Shown here: positions 35,401-48,199 of the stretch, piece after piece
Layout: each line of letters starts with the position of its first letter
Numbering within the stretch: the first letter of the stretch is position 1
Assembly (NCBI GenBank): GCA_013397435.1
Contig: VZRG01000165.1
Location: 550,570 to 614,569, forward strand
Origin: Erythrocercus mccallii
Taxonomy: Eukaryota; Chordata; Aves; Passeriformes; Dicruridae
DNA: 64,000 nt
Reading direction: 5' to 3'
Notes under the pieces: model-generated
Database searches by the model: none
What the model saw: only the letters and a program-made list of their open reading frames with translations
What the model was told of the DNA's origin: nothing
Made by a program: the position numbers and the translations under genes

Positions 35401-38400
35401 AGACTGTGATGTGCTGATGGATTTACAGTAATAAAATATGGTCATGGCTGCAAATACCATCCTTCACTTCTCTTAACTCTCTCTTTTCACAACTGCATGC
35501 TTCTGGGCAAGGATATGCTTAAACATTTTGGAAGCAGCAGAAATCAGTTCATGTATGAGCCTTTCTAAGAATGAGACAAGTAAATTTCTTTTATTTCTTT
35601 TTTTTTTTTTAATTGGAGTATAGAACACTATGCTCAATGAAATTTTATTTCTGCTTGAAGGTTTCACCACAAAAAAGAGAGTTTTATATACTTGCTAGTT
35701 GGTTATAGTTGGCTTTATAAGATCTTTAAGATGAAAGAAAAAACATAAAACCAATGTGAGAGATTTTCTATTAAAATAAACATTCAGCAACAGGCATTAT
35801 TTGCTGAATTATTTTTTTTAAATTATATTTTCCAGGAGGCGTTATTCCTTCCATGAAAGCTAAGCATTGTGAAAACATTGTGAAAGGGCAAAATAGTAGG
35901 CAGTGGAGTAATATTTTTTCACATTTACTCATGTTTTCTGACCTTTATTGTAAAAATATACCACTTGTTAGAGAAGCAGCAGCCTCTCACCACAGTAGTA
36001 CAGTGTTTCATGTGTTCTAACCTACCAGGCCACCATGGCTTCTCAAATCAGAAGCCCCCTAAAAGACTTGAAAGATCTGGAAATGTCCTACAGGAGCAAT
36101 AGAAAACATGTAAAAGGAGATAATCTCTAGCACAGCCACTAGAATGTAAATCCAGGGGGTGTCCAAAGAGCAAGTGCACTGTGTGAGCTCACCAGACTTG
36201 GTGTGCACACCTGGAGGTGCAGCTGATCAAATAGAATAAGCAGAAAGTGAGATGTCATTTTTAAAACAGTATCAGAATTGGTGGAAGTAGAAATCCAAAG
36301 AGAGTTGATAGCACCTCAGTCTTTCTTGTGCAACTCCTGAAATACGTATGCTACCAGCAAGTCAAGGCCTTTTACCAAAACATTACCTCCATTTCATATT
36401 CCTCACGCAGAACAGAGTCCTACCATACACTGTTTCCTGAGTTAGAGAAGGGAAAATCTGCATTCCAAGAGGTAAGATAAAGAAATACTGAGAAAAATTA
36501 CAGCTCTTTAGTGAAAAGAAAAACAGTAAGAGAAAGCTTGACTTGCTTCTCATCTTGGATCATTTTCCAGATACAACACTAGTTTGTTGACAGAGTTAGT
36601 CTTTCAGGATTTTTATGAATTCTACAATGAAGCATATTCAGCACATTTGGTGGCTATATCTGACCAAAACACTTTTTGTGTAAGTACTAAGCTGACATTG
36701 AGTGTGACTATCACACATGATCAGGCTAAATTTAAATAACTTATCTAAATATCAGTAGTTCAGGCAATGAACATTCCTGGTGTGGTAATATCTGTTATAT
36801 TTCTTTATCTCAGGTAAAAAATCCTAAAAAGGAAAAAAAAGAAGAAAATAAATTTATGCTTCACCAAAAAGATCACAGAGGTCTCTGAGCTGCCCCTGAT
36901 AGATTATTACCTAGCAAATGCACATCTTGGATCTTTTCCAGAGCCAAGTCACAACCCAGCTGCTGACTCTGTGACCCGAAGTTCAGGTGTCTACAACCTA
37001 AAACTATATTCACCATATGTTTACCCATTGACTGCTGGAATAAAACACCTCCTTTGCTCCTGAGCCTTGTAGATGAAAAGGCAGAGGAGATTGGGTATCA
37101 ATAGCTGCTCCTCATCACATTTGATTAATTTGTGCTTATGAAACAAACCAAACAATATCCAAGCAAAGGCCAGGAAAAATTACAGCAATAAAGGAATTGA
37201 CCAAACCAATAAGTTAGAGAAATAGACAAAAGTGTTGTTAACGATTTTTTTTTTTGTATCTTGTATGTTTTTTCCATACCTGTAACTGCAGTGACTGTTC
37301 TAGTTTACAATTAATGCAGAAATAACTCAGCAGAAAGCCTTGCAGATTTATTCCACTCTGGCTGCAGGTCCACACTGGAGTTCGATAATGACAAAAACAA
37401 ATTTCCAGTGTCAGTGGCTGATACTTTTCCATCCCTTCATCTTTGCTGGCCCAGCTGATTTGTGGGGTATTTTAATTGCAACTCTAGCTGTAATTCAGCT
37501 TAAAGAGAGCACCTCTCCATGTGTTAAAATTCCATAGGATTTTTAACTGTAGAGTAGGTCGAATCACAATCTGCATGGACTTGAGCAATTTATGACACAA
37601 TATTACACCTTATTTCAATTGTGACTCATTTAGTCTAGTAGATTAATAGTTATTTGCGTCAACCTTTCCAACTTCATGAGCTCACTGCCAAATTTTGCAG
37701 TTATATATCCACAGATAATATTTTGCTTTCTTATCTAGACTAGTAATTGTTTCATATTATATAAGGGACATTCAAAGAAGGTTGAAATTCAATGTAAACT
37801 CAGGGAATAAATGAAAACAGAAAAATACATATATTGCTTAATCCATGAAAATGTAAATGGTCTCTAGGTAGAAATAAAGTTTGTCCCTTTTTTTTTCAAT
37901 CTGAAATTCCAAGGTTGTTTTTGTTGGAGTTTTTTTTCAAAATAATAGTGCAGTCTTTTTTCTTTAGAAATATTGAGATTTTTTTATCAGTTCTGGTTTT
38001 GACAAGATTGGAAAAGCTATCAGCTGAAATACTAAATAGATGATAGACTATATGAAAATAGAAAATATAGTATTACACTACATGATAGAATATAAAAAGC
38101 AGATTAAAGAAAATTATTAAATTGAAAGAATTTTTCATTCTTTAAATGAAATATCTAACAAAGAACAAGAAAAATATTTTTACACTAGTGAGACAAAATG
38201 AGAGGCGAAATAATCCATTTATTCTTTATCCTTTGAGAAACGTCATCAAAAGACAGTTTTTCTGCAATATTTCCCAAAAAAACCCCATATGACGGGGTGC
38301 TGGGGAATGAGGGAGAGTTTAGAATTCCTCTCTGACGAACAGATGCTTTGACCAGTCTTGTTTATGGTCAGTATCCATTATTTAAGGAAGCATTCATGTG

Positions 38401-38814
38401 TAAGGATTCCACATGTAAGATAAGGATCCAGCAGCATTCCGAACAGACACTGAAAGAGCTGCTAAGAATTCATAGCTTTACATTTTCCAGATAAAAACAT
38501 AAGCAAGGATGCAAAAGTCCATAGCAGTAATGATGAGTGTCACTAGGGGAGTCAGAAGAGTCACTATACATGACTTTTCCTCCATCACTCTCAGTTTGAG
38601 GCAAACTCACTCTCTTACACAGCAGACTTTTTGAATCTCCAGAGAAAAGTGCCAGTGTTTTCACCCTTGCACTTTCCAGTAGGATGGATAAGCTTTTCGT
38701 TTTCATACTGGTCTCATTGATTTCATAAGCACTGTAGAAGTAGATTTTGATGCTTGGACAGTCTAGGGCTCTCCACAGGATTTAAAATGTCCTATCTACT
38801 TTTCTTGGTTAGGC

Positions 38815-38849
38815 TCTTGCATTTCTGTTCCTTCCTTTCACTTTATTAC
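38815..38849 (+). repeat. 35-base sequence repeated exactly across the gap (left copy)
   Basis: This 35-base string, beginning TCTTGCATTTCTG and ending CACTTTATTAC, is identical to 39045-39079 on the other side of the run of N. This suggests that two contigs overlap here and were not merged. Confidence 0.97.
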
Positions 38850-39044
38850 NNNNNNNNNNNNNNNNNNNNNNNNNNNNNNNNNNNNNNNNNNNNNNNNNNN
38901 NNNNNNNNNNNNNNNNNNNNNNNNNNNNNNNNNNNNNNNNNNNNNNNNNNNNNNNNNNNNNNNNNNNNNNNNNNNNNNNNNNNNNNNNNNNNNNNNNNNN
39001 NNNNNNNNNNNNNNNNNNNNNNNNNNNNNNNNNNNNNNNNNNNN
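38850..39044. other. Assembly gap of 195 N
   Basis: All 195 positions are N. The open frames that appear to cross it (around 38754-39143 on both strands) are artefacts. The identical 35-base flanks make it likely that no sequence is really missing. Confidence 0.99.
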
Positions 39045-39079
39045 TCTTGCATTTCTGTTCCTTCCTTTCACTTTATTAC
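39045..39079 (+). repeat. 35-base sequence repeated exactly across the gap (right copy)
   Basis: This is identical to 38815-38849. The sequence continues into CCTCTTTCATG after the match, giving the probable true continuation of the left contig. Confidence 0.97.
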
Positions 39080-42000
39080 CCTCTTTCATGTTCTCTAATC
39101 TTTGTTGACCTTTTGAATACTCCGCTGAGGACTGGTGATTCATCTTAGGACCTTATCACTATTTTCTGATGGCTCTCCAGCCTTCTTAAATGTCCCCTAA
39201 CTGCTACCTGCTCGAGCACATACACTTTAAAGCTCTCCTGCTCATCCACTTTCCCTCTTCATGGAACAGTTTCCATGCTTATTTCTTAGCTTCCCTCTGC
39301 CTATGTATATACACATGGGAGATGTCTATAAAGAGGTGGCGAGCCTGAGGGAATTCTTGGTAAATTGGCTAGTATTCAGGAGCCAAGGTTTTGGTAAGCA
39401 GAAGTCCATGAGAAATGCAGGCAAGAGATACAGCTGGAGAATGGAATTTATATAAAACTGACAAACAAACAAGAAAAAACGGACATATATATTTCTACAA
39501 AAACTAGATCAAGATGGGAGAACAGCAACAAAACATAAAGAATGATGCCTACTCAGTTTTAAGCCTTGTTAAACTGCAACATTTCAAAATGAAAAACAAA
39601 ACAAACAAACAAAAAGCCCAGCTAAAATAACAGCAGATAATATCACTGTTGAACTACTTTCTACAGTATAGCACAGACAGACTACTGGCAAAAGCTACTT
39701 GTGTCTTCTTCCACAATTTCATAAATATTTTTCAAAGATCAACAACCATCAGGCCACACTGGGCAATTGACTTTTCTCTGCAGGATTTTAATTCATGGGA
39801 AAAATAGAAACAGAGAATAAACAAATAAACAAATCCAGCATAAACAAAAATACAATAATTTGAATGCAAGAGCTTCCACATATGAAGAGGTTAAAAAGAG
39901 TTACACAGAATATATAACTGGCAAGCAAGAAAGAGAAGATAAAACACAGAAAGATAATTTGCACCTAATAAAAACATGATCACAAGGAATCCCACTTCAC
40001 GAGAAAAAGTGATTATGTTATGCTTAAGTGCCATCCTATGACATGACAGATCTCCAGCAGTACATGCTGGGTAGAAATAAAGCAATATTTCTCTTGAAAC
40101 ATGCTTCCCTTTGTCTTGATACAGATGTGCCTTTAGGGTAGGGTTTGTGTAACTTAAAATTGTGGTTTACCTAATATTGCCATCTAGTGGCACAACAGCC
40201 AATTCCAAAACAATCCTCTTTGGAAGGAAGTTACTGTTACAGGATCCATACACTATTGCAAAAAAAAGTTGACCAAAATACAGTGCTAACAACAGCACAC
40301 CAGAAAATGGAATCTGGTCTACAGGACAACACATGCCCCAAATATTCAGTTAATTGTGAGTGCATGAACACAAACCAATGGAATACTGAAGTCTTGGGAA
40401 AAGTCACAGACAGGACATACCAGTTCTAGGCAAGCAATATGCAAGACACAAACAAACAGCTTCTAGCTGATAAATAGTAATAATAGCTGGAAAATAATAA
40501 ATATCCTACCAATTAAGATGATAATTGACATAACATAGATCACCACCTCCACTAAGCTTAACACAAAATGCACACTGCTCTTGATGGTTAGGAAGCTCCA
40601 TCAGAAACATCTGTCCCTTAGCCTGAAAACCTGATTAATGGCTTAAGCAGGGAAAGCTTAAAAGCAACATAAAGGTTCCTCAGATCCAGCTTAGGTGTCT
40701 CACAGTTCATCTGACTTTATCATCCTCCATTCCCTTGTCAGTCATCAAAGGAGAATAATTACTGCCACAGGCAATTTATCCTACCCTAAATCTGCAGCCA
40801 TGGTACACCTGAAGATGTCTATTTGTCTTCAGGGACTATGAAAGGAGCCTAAGGAGATCAGCTTATATTAACACCAACCTCAGGTGATCTCACTGCAGGC
40901 AGGCATGAGACAACTCAGGAAAAGCTCAAGGGCAAAATTTACTAACATAGAATTCTAGAGTTGCCTAAATGCATAGCCTGAATTCACAAGCATAGAACTT
41001 AATACTTGGTTCTCAATAGTTAAAGCTTCTCCCTGTGTTTTCGCATTTTCAAAAATTGAAATACGCTTTGTAATGCAAGGGTGATGCCAAAACTGGAGGA
41101 AAGTCAAAAAACCAATAAATTATTTACCTGTTAAGTAGTCACAGGGCATACAGGACATGTTATGGGGCTCCTTACATAAACAACATTTGGTAGATGTAAA
41201 AATAAATTCTGATTTTTGTATGCCTGATGTACCCACAAGTTTGGTGATCAGCAAGGAGGGCCAAATTTTGGTCACCTTGAATGTGTACACTTCAGTAAAA
41301 ATGAACTGAACCACTGTTAGCAGGTCCTGAGTTGTCTTCACTGACTAGAGAGAGAATGCTTGGTGAGTGCACCAGCGCAGACATCTGGCCATGTTTGACT
41401 CAGTGCCACCTGAACACCACTAAATGTCTTCACCTGCCTCCAGCTTCCACTCCACAGAAGCATTTAAAGATGCAACCTTCAGCCACCAGAAAAACTCAGT
41501 GAAAAGACAAAACACAGAGGGAACTTTTACCAAAAAGGAAGTAGGATTAGTGATTGTATAGGAAGATATGAAGATTGAAAGATCTCATGTTAGGTCAGTA
41601 AGGAAAGGGGAAATAATTTGGTTTTGTTTAAATAATGGTAATGTGGAGGAGATGTAATTTTTAGACACTTTTGCTTTATATTAGATTTTGAGTCCATACA
41701 TATTACACAACTAGAAATGTCAGCTAATAAGGCATGTGTAAATTAACTATTAGCCAGTATTTTGTATTTCAAGTCTGTTTACAATCAAAAGCTGTCAGAC
41801 TAATTTTCAAACCATGATATGATCCTGAAAGATTTTTATCAGTGCTGAAAGGAAGTGTGTGGGTAGAAAAGGTGTTTCGCATAGCACAAACTGCCTGGAA
41901 TCTGACAGAACAAGAACTGTAAAGCCCCTTATACACCCCGCTTTAAAAGGTCACAAGGAAAGATAAATGTTTGCAATACTTCATGCCAAAAGTCCTTCTA

Positions 42001-42301
42001 CACCAGTATCTTCTGTCCAACCATGGGAAAAATGACGGATTTATGACAGAGTTAAGGAGGGAGCAGCACTATAGCTCCCAGAGTACTTAGCCACCTTCCA
42101 GAGTTCTGCAGCTTAGGGCCTTCTTGAATTGTGGTTATTTGGCAGCTCCCTCTGGATTTCTCTTCCACAAAGCACAAGATCAGAAGAGGCATCAACGTCC
42201 TATTACAGTAGAACTAGAACTTGTGATAGAGGACTCCAATCACAAACACAAATCCATCAACTTGTAAAATGACAGCCTAGTGAAAAGAATGAGTGTTCTG
42301 T

Positions 42302-42333
42302 AATCATAGAGCTTGACATAACTTGGAAAAGAC
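42302..42333 (-). mobile_element. Possible scrap of a CR1 3' end
   Basis: AATCATAGAG, then a diverged segment and CTTGGAAAAGAC resemble the inverted CR1 3' end (ATCATAGAGTGG...TTGGAAAAGAC). The match is only about 30 bases with mismatches, so it could be chance. Confidence 0.35.
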
Positions 42334-42652
42334 AAATTTTCACTATTTGTGTGTGTTATACCTCTATATATCTTCCATAGCTTATGGATGGATTCACACA
42401 GAATCAGTGCTTTGATTTACCTGCCCTCTATAATATTTTGGGAAACAGTTTTCAGTCAAAAAAAACCCCTTATTAAAAATTTGGCTAACTTTTCGTTTTT
42501 AACAGCTTTCTCCACTCTGAGAAAGACTTTATGTGAAATAGTTTTCCTTGACTTAAAATCATATGAAAACCACAGATGACATCACTTGAATCATGTCACT
42601 TCTCTCTCTGCACTCAAGAGAAATATTTTTTTTCCTGAGAAAACCTTTCAAA

Positions 42653-42746
42653 AATATCTAGAAAAAAAATTGAAATTAAATGAAGTGTTGAAACATTGAA
42701 TATATCTAGAAAACATTGAAATTATCTAGAAAAAAACATTGAAATG
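42653..42746 (+). repeat. Imperfect tandem repeat, ATCTAGAAAA/CATTGAAAT units
   Basis: Three ATCTAGAAAA motifs alternate with TTGAAAT or CATTGAAAT motifs, with variable A-run lengths between them. This looks like an AT-rich minisatellite-like tract formed by local duplication. Confidence 0.75.
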
Positions 42747-43767
42747 AAACATTTAGTGTTAATGGTTGCATATGATGGCAAAAACAACCTAGGGTGAGGA
42801 ACAGGGGAAGGTATTAAGTCTCAGGATTTGGGTATATGCTTTGAGGTTATGGACTACAAAAAGTCTAAGAATGGGGTAGTCTAAGAATAGGTAGGGCTGA
42901 GGGCTTCACAAGCTCTGTGGGATTGTGTTTGGACCTAGGGTGAGGGCTGAGGAAAGGGCATGCCTCCATCTCTGTTCCACACACATCCGCATCTCCCCTC
43001 ACCGCTCTGCTGGCTGAGCTCCCTCCTGCCCAGCCTCCATCCCATGGAGAGTCAGCTACTTTTACAGAGGACCCCTCACAATAAAAAACTAAGTGCTTTC
43101 CCTCTAATGTGCTTCTCCCTCTCCCATCCCATGACATCCCTGCTCCCTTGACTCCACAAGGGGCTTTGCTGGGGCAGAGGGTTAGTGGTTGGATTTTGTG
43201 TTCATGATGGCCTGCAGGGTTGACCTGTGTGGGAGAAGGTCATGGACTATGCTGTGCCAGGCACAGCCCATGCCAGCTCCACATGAATGCACTTTATGAC
43301 AGAATCAGAGGAGTTTCTGGAGCCTCTGCAAAGAGAGGTTAAGTAGGAAGTGCTAAGGCAAAGGGGCAGGAAAAGAGACAATTATGCTAGAGCAGAAGAC
43401 ACAAGAGAAAATTACAAGGATGGATGAAAAAGAAGGAAAAATGCCGAAAATTGGCAGCTTGAGTGCTGGAGAAAAAAGAACAACCTGAGCAAGGGCTGTA
43501 GACAAATATCAGACTGGACAGGAAGAGAGAGAAGAATCAGGAGGAGGTGTGACTCTAAAGGACTATGGTTGGTGGAGGAAATTGTGTTGGACCAGTTAAG
43601 AAACAAGGAGCATGAAGATAAAAGGACCTGCTACACACCAACCCCAGTCTCCTGCATCACCCACTGCCTAACCAAAGGATTTGCGCATAACGCACAGCAA
43701 ACGGACTAGAGGCAGGAAAGGGGAGCGTAGAAATGTCCAGAGGCTAGTCAAGGCATTCTCCCTGCTT

Positions 43768-43860
43768 GTTGGGATTTGTTTGTTTGATTATTTTGAGGTT
43801 TGGGGGGATTGTTGGTTTCTGTTTTGGGCGTTTTGGTTTGGGTGTTGTTTTTTTTTGAGG
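43768..43860 (+). repeat. G/T-rich, almost C-free tract
   Basis: Over about 90 bases the plus strand is nearly all G and T, with few A and very few C. It includes GGGGGG near 43803 and a T9 run near 43848. The strand asymmetry is striking against the AT-rich surroundings. It may be low-complexity DNA or part of an unrecognised old insertion. Confidence 0.6.
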
Positions 43861-45997
43861 AGAGAGGCAGTTAATACTAGGATCAGTAATTAAAAGGTTT
43901 GTCAAATTACACTAATTTCAATTTCCTGACTTGAGCCTGGGGTTTTTACCCATTACAATCATCTTCCCAGTCATTTGCTCCATAAACTCACAAATCCTGC
44001 TCTCCTACTGGGCTTAACACGTGAGCTAAGATTAAGAAAAGACTCTTGGCCTTCAGGCTTAGAGTGAGGGTCTGAAGACCTTGGGTTATGGTGACTAGAG
44101 CTTCAGGCATCTCATTAGGATTTCTGCTTAGGGACCTGCACGCAGGCCAGGGCTGGGGATTGAACTCACCTTTGAGGCTGAGAGATCTGGAATTCAAGAG
44201 AGGCTTCAGGTGAATGTTCTGGCCCTGGTTAAGGTTCCTGCTAAGGGTATAAAGTATGGGCTAGCTTTTTTTTGTTTAGTATACATTAGAGAAACTACAT
44301 TTCTCAGTCAATCTTATTTTGTCTGTGTTATACAGAGTAATTGTTTGATTTTCTATTTGTCATTTTGGTTCAATCTTAATTTCATTTAGTATGTTTATAC
44401 CAGTTTGTTTTCTTGATTCTTTTGATGGTCTATTTATACTTTTCCTTTAGGTTCATGACTTGTTGAAAAATTCTCCTATTTCATAACTGAAAGCAGAAGC
44501 CAGGACGTATTGCCTGTGATGCTAATTAAAACCTGATATGGCAAAGGGAACCAGGGACAGTGCACACAAACTGCATTTCTTGCTTGCTGCCAGCAAAGGG
44601 AGCAGTTGAGCCCCTCAAACTGCTACATCCCAACGACAAGTGGGAAACAAGAACCTGAACTTGAGTATTATCACTGCAATAAACGTGTCCAATTAGCTTG
44701 TTTATTGCCTGGGCTTCTCCTGTTGTTTATACATAAAATACTTCTCCTCCATAATGGTTTATTCCACGATTCTTCACAGACATCACTGATAAAGGCTGAA
44801 ACTGCTTTCACAAGACAACAAAACAGCCTTGTGAAAATTTCCTACCTTTCAATCACATAGTAGCAATAACTGAATAAAAGGAAGATTAAAAACCAAGACA
44901 AAGGAAAAATAAGCTTTGCTGTCTTTTGGCACATATTAATAGCATTACAAATGATCTATTATTTATACATGTACTCTAAGCATATACTCTAAGGGTAACG
45001 GAGCATTACAAAAATACACTGAAAATCTTAGTTCATTCTGCAACTATGACAAAGGGACTACATTTGTATGGCAGAAACAAAAATGTGCAAAGCAATTTGG
45101 AATGACAAACCAAAAAAATATATGTTATCAAAAGGCAATGAAGCAGCAAGGGAAGAAGCACTCAGACTGAAACACAGGTGAATTGCTTGTTGTTTAAGTA
45201 CTAGTGGTGCAAGCTGGATGTAAGGGTCTGAATGGCAAAACTGTGATTACTGCCCCAGAGTTGTCTTGTGAAAACCTGTCAAAAAGACATGGGGACACAT
45301 AGAAATAAAATAATTCAGGCATGTTAGTTTTTTGAGGGAATACTCTTTTTCCAGCTGAAGGTATTAATTAAAATTTGTGCCGATTTGTCTTTCCACAGTA
45401 AATTAGATGAAAGAATAACCTACTCTTTCCAATAACAGCTCAGCTCCTGTCTTTGCCTTCAGTTCTTGTTTTGAGCTCACTCCAGCCCCCACTGGACTCC
45501 CAGAGACAATCCACTTTGTTAATTTTTCACAAAAATTCATTTCCACTTCTCATCCCTCTCTCCTACACCCGCCAAAAAAAAAATAAAAATCCAGTGAACT
45601 GTTTTGTTCTTGAGGCAGATGCCTCAAGAGATAGGACCATTCAACTTAAACAAGAGTGAGGAAACATTGGTGGTACCATACCATGTGGCTTCACTCTCAC
45701 CTCCTGGCATAACTGTGAAAGAGGTCATTGATAAGGAACTTGCTTCCACAGAGGTCAAAATAGGATTTTTCTTCTTTCAGGTAGGATCTTCTCTTAAAAG
45801 AAAAATTAGAGGCCATACTAGGCACATTTGCCATTGTTGTGACTGAAAGAGTGTATGCAGCTGCTAGACTGAATCTAGTTACCTAATACAGAATTGTCAC
45901 CTTCTTCAGTTCATTATTATACTGTCCTCTCTTCTTCTGGCTGCAGCAACCCAAGCTACTGAGTTTTATATTGTTTGACTGATTTTATATCTTTTAG

Positions 45998-46060
45998 GGT
46001 TGGACTCGATGTTCTCAAGAGTCTTTTTCAACATGATCATATGATACTATGGTTCTATGG
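45998..46060 (+). mobile_element. CR1 3' end fragment
   Basis: GGGTTGGACTCGATG, then a diverged middle and a terminal CTATGGTTCTATGG, match the end of avian CR1 in the plus orientation, including a pair of the short terminal motifs. Only about 60 bases remain, so this is a very short 5'-truncated copy. It is too short to carry any of ORF2. Confidence 0.65.
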
Positions 46061-48000
46061 ACATTGCTTTTAAAAATGTCTTTATTGTTTACTTTTTTCT
46101 TACATGTGTATACTCCTGTATAACTTATCTTTGCATCTCAATATGCTTTTCCACAAAGTAAATGTGGAAACAGCATACAAGAATTTTAAAAATCCTATGA
46201 CTAAACAGTTGTGTCTCATTTTAGTTAACTGCAGTGAAAAGACACTGCATGACAACACCTCAGTGAGTCCAGACCACACTCTCGAAAAAATGTCTCTTTC
46301 CTCATGCCACAAATGCCTCAAGAACACATTTTCTTTTCACCTTTCCCAGATTGCTAGATATATATGCACCATTTCTATTTCTCACAATATTTCATCAAGA
46401 GAAAAAGCACAGTATGACTCTGGGGCACCATAATCTGGAGAAAAACAGGAACCTGGACATCATGAAACCAGAAAATCACTGGTTGGCAGAAAAATTTTCC
46501 AAAAACAAACATCCTTTCAATCATAAAAAGATCTAGGAGTCATTGGCCTCTACTGATATGAAAATCTTTAAGAGGAAGAAAAAGCCCTTTTGGAGAGATA
46601 GAAGTCTTTGAGAAAAGTCCTCCACCCTAAGTGAGTAGATATGGATTTTAGCATGCTTCCAGAAAACCTCTACTTCTATAAATTAGCCAAGTAAAAATTA
46701 TATTTGCAAATATGTGGTTTCTGAGCTCCAGTACAAAAGCAATAATAAGGCACAAAGCAGTACATAAAACAAAACTTAGATTATCAATTCTCAACTACAT
46801 ATGTTTCATTGAGAATAAGTGTGTGCATTTCATTTTCAGTAGAGGTGCACTTCAAAAACATCTGCTAAAACTTTGGCCTCACTTAAATCAACTGATGAAA
46901 AAATTGATTTTATTAGAAACTGAAATATATACATAGAGCTGAAGGGAAATGTTTAGATTCTGTCTTTTCTTCCCTCACATGAGGGAAAAATTAAAGGCAA
47001 AGCTAATGTACCACAAGGAAAAATCAGGTTGTTACTGAACTGTGGCCAAGAATGTGGTACCTGTATTCTTACTATCCAAATTAAGTAAACAGACATATTC
47101 TAGAGAATAGAGATCAATAATTATGTAAAACTCACTTCTGTGCCTTGCTAGGCTATGGAAAATTCCATCCCGTAAGTTCATGGGAAAAATTGAAGCATTA
47201 AAAAGGATGATAAAAAAAGATATGGGAACATCAAAGTGAAAGATATTCCTAGATAATCAAGCCTTCTCCACTACTACCATGGGAAGCAAGATTTTTACTT
47301 ATTTTCTGTAAATGCAGCACCTTCCATCTTTAACTTATTCTGTTTCTCTAATTTTTCTTAAATTATTTATTTCCAGGTTAAAAAACCTTCTCATTTCTAG
47401 TCCAAAATTACTCGTAGCCAGTCTATGTTTATTTCCTGAACTTACATGCCAGGCATGTAAATATTTCTTCACTTCACATTTTACTATCAGAACTATTATC
47501 TCCTCTCAGCTCTCATTTCATTAAGCTGAAAGAGCCATGTCTTGCTGGTCTCACTCTGCCAAAGAACCTACACACTACATTTGCACTTCTGGCTTGATTT
47601 AATTTTTCTTGAATATGGATGATCCAAATGAGGTGCAATATTTCAATGACTGATAAAATTTTAAAGCTGTGTTATCTCCTCTATGTCCTCCACTTAGGCA
47701 CTGGAGGGCTTAATAGAGCTGTCAGGGTAATCCAAATTCCCCAAGACTGGCAGGGTGGTTCAGAAGATTTACATAGGCATGTAGGCTCTATAAACAAATA
47801 AGAAAGAAGAATGCTTTTGAAAGCTGAATGCCTGTGTCTATCATTGTGAACAGCATGGTAGCTTGGTCCACCAGGGCTGAAAGCAGAGACCTCTCACGCA
47901 ATAAAACCCCATTCCGAATGCTCAGTTTGCTTTTTATAAACCAAAAAACTTTTACCTTTGCTATTTTTTTTTTCTGTGAGACAAACATGCATGAATTTTT
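46061..48000. other. Unique noncoding stretch
   Basis: No gene or transposon was recognised between the two plus-strand CR1 fragments. An 8-base hairpin (TTCCCTCA, then TGAGGGAA after two bases) lies near 46970. A run of T at about 47963-47972 immediately precedes the next CR1 piece. Confidence 0.5.
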
Positions 48001-48199
48001 CTGGAGCACTGTGGTTCTGTGTCCAGGTCTGGACTCCCCACTACAAGAGAGACAGAGGCATACTAAGTACCACCAAGGTGTTGAAGGGACCGGACCATCT
48101 CTTCTGTGAGGACAGCCTGAGAGAGCCAGGACTGTTCAGCCTGAGAAAGACATCTCAGGGGTGATTTCATCGAAGTACATAAATACCTGAGGGGAAGGT
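48001..48199 (+). mobile_element. CR1 LINE internal fragment lacking its 3' end
   Basis: CTGGAGCACTGTGG through CAGGGGTGATTTCAT matches the ORF2 C-terminal region of CR1 in the plus orientation. Similarity begins near 48001 and stops near 48200, before the CR1 3' tail. CR1 copies normally keep the 3' end, so this piece has either lost it by deletion or was cut by a later rearrangement. The 3' tail at 45998-46060 lies upstream on the same strand, so a simple deletion cannot join the two. Confidence 0.85.

Larger units (their letters stand above)
30801..38814. other. Unique noncoding stretch with short tandem duplications
   Basis: Beyond the integrase remnant I recognise no further retroviral gene and no 5' LTR. 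The stretch holds the short repeats listed separately, a T13 run at 35598-35610 and (AC)6 followed by A8 near 32711. Frames do not exceed 88 codons. The segment 34040-34450 is a candidate for conserved noncoding DNA on appearance only. Confidence 0.5.
39080..45997. other. Unique noncoding stretch, GC-richer from 42790 to 44250
   Basis: No gene was recognised. AC- and A-rich low-complexity stretches occur at 39455-39480, 39590-39612 and 39815-39850. From about 42790 to 44250 the DNA is richer in GC and G/T than its surroundings. Frames of 63 and 90 codons lie on opposite strands around 42865-43151, which argues against coding. The composition change could reflect an old insertion I cannot identify. 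Confidence 0.45.

Noticed and set aside
38754..39143. Open frames spanning the run of N
   Set aside because: Unknown bases were read as open codons; they are artefacts of the assembly gap.
40170..40200. GCCATCTAGTGGC motif, a phrase often seen in old interspersed repeats
   Set aside because: It is a single short match with no supporting flanking similarity.
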